Shown piece after piece: positions 5,287 through 5,350 of a stretch of 5,350 nucleotides of DNA (position 1 is the stretch's first letter; each line of letters starts with the position of its first letter). The translations under genes and the position numbers were made by a program. Under the pieces are notes generated by a model, which saw only the letters and a program-made list of their open reading frames with translations, was not told the origin of the DNA and ran no database searches. The DNA comes from Candidatus Cloacimonadota bacterium. GTDB taxonomy: Bacteria > Cloacimonadota > Cloacimonadia > Cloacimonadales > TCS61. The stretch is from contig JAQICU010000284.1 of assembly GCA_027858325.1 (NCBI GenBank), positions 1 to 5,350 of the forward strand, given 5' to 3'.

Positions 5287-5350
5287 TCATTAGATACAAT
5301 GGGTTCCGGTTCCGGCTCCGGCTTGGATGCTGATCTGCTGGATGGACAGG
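4918..5350 (+). CDS. third secreted fibre-like paralog, 3' truncated by window end
   Basis: The frame opens at ATG 4918, six bases after AAGGAG, and runs off the window after 144 complete codons. It has the same signal peptide (MKKTFIIILLFTSLCLWA, cleavage before QN) and N-terminal domain (IDYQGRLADSDGNYLN, TALWSETQDVS, GVFHVQLGSV, VPRTAIASVPYAIKAETAY) as the two preceding genes. It then departs: a short Gly/Ser linker (GSGSG) leads into LDADLLDGQ, a motif common in the linker regions of tail-fibre-like and adhesin proteins. The C-terminal tip is therefore unknown and need not be S74 or DUF1566. It follows paralog 2 by 56 bases on the same strand and probably shares its transcript. Function is inferred only from the family: an exported surface or fibre protein. 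Confidence 0.85.
   Translation, partial: MKKTFIIILLFTSLCLWAQNVPQTIDYQGRLADSDGNYLNVVVTVDFLIYNVETGGTALWSETQDVSCTNGVFHVQLGSVAPLPGTLFDIAAPWLELVVGGETLVPRTAIASVPYAIKAETAYSLDTMGSGSGSGLDADLLDGQ

Noticed and set aside
1..5350. DGR template repeat inside the window
   Set aside because: I found no second copy of the VR end (GTGCGTGCGGTTCGGGC) or of an adenine-rich WSSTE-like segment on either strand.

Overview
This AT-rich window suggests an uncultured or environmental bacterium of the FCB type, with a Candidatus Cloacimonadota-like lineage as the best guess. The guess rests on a BatE-like aerotolerance protein, the style of the intergenic repeats and a family of secreted fibre-like proteins with Bacteroidetes/Cloacimonadota character. 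It is an inference; no ribosomal or other phylogenetic marker is present.

Layout, all genes on the + strand. Positions 2-652 hold the 3' end of a BatE-like gene (TPR, two membrane segments, SH3-like domain). Positions 653-849 are a spacer with three repeat-like segments. Positions 850-1698 encode a secreted LytM/M23 family metallopeptidase with its zinc ligands intact. After a 188-base spacer with an imperfect hairpin and a plausible promoter comes an array of three paralogous secreted proteins (1887-3254, 3311-4861, and 4918 to the window end). All three begin with nearly the same signal peptide and an N-terminal domain of about 105 residues, then diverge. The first has GVYG-type repeats and a C-terminal Peptidase_S74 intramolecular chaperone. 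The second has the same repeats, two GIGT..P..LTV fibre motifs and a DUF1566-like C-type-lectin-fold domain. The third is cut by the window edge soon after a LDADLLDG motif.

The most interesting feature is the 3' end of the second paralog. Its last 38 codons look like the variable region of a diversity-generating retroelement (DGR). Between the WSSTE motif and the terminal VRAVRAF, 22 of 25 codons are NNY and 16 of 25 end in C, against 3 of 25 ending in C in the stretch just upstream. This is what adenine mutagenesis of a template made mostly of AAC/AAT codons would give. The reverse transcriptase, accessory protein and template repeat are not in this window, so the DGR call is an inference.

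Read together, the last three genes look like an expanding set of cell-surface or secreted fibres built from one export/assembly module joined to interchangeable tips, with one tip probably under targeted hypermutation. The nearly identical 5' ends (about 94% DNA identity between paralogs 2 and 3, by eye) point to recent duplication or ongoing gene conversion.
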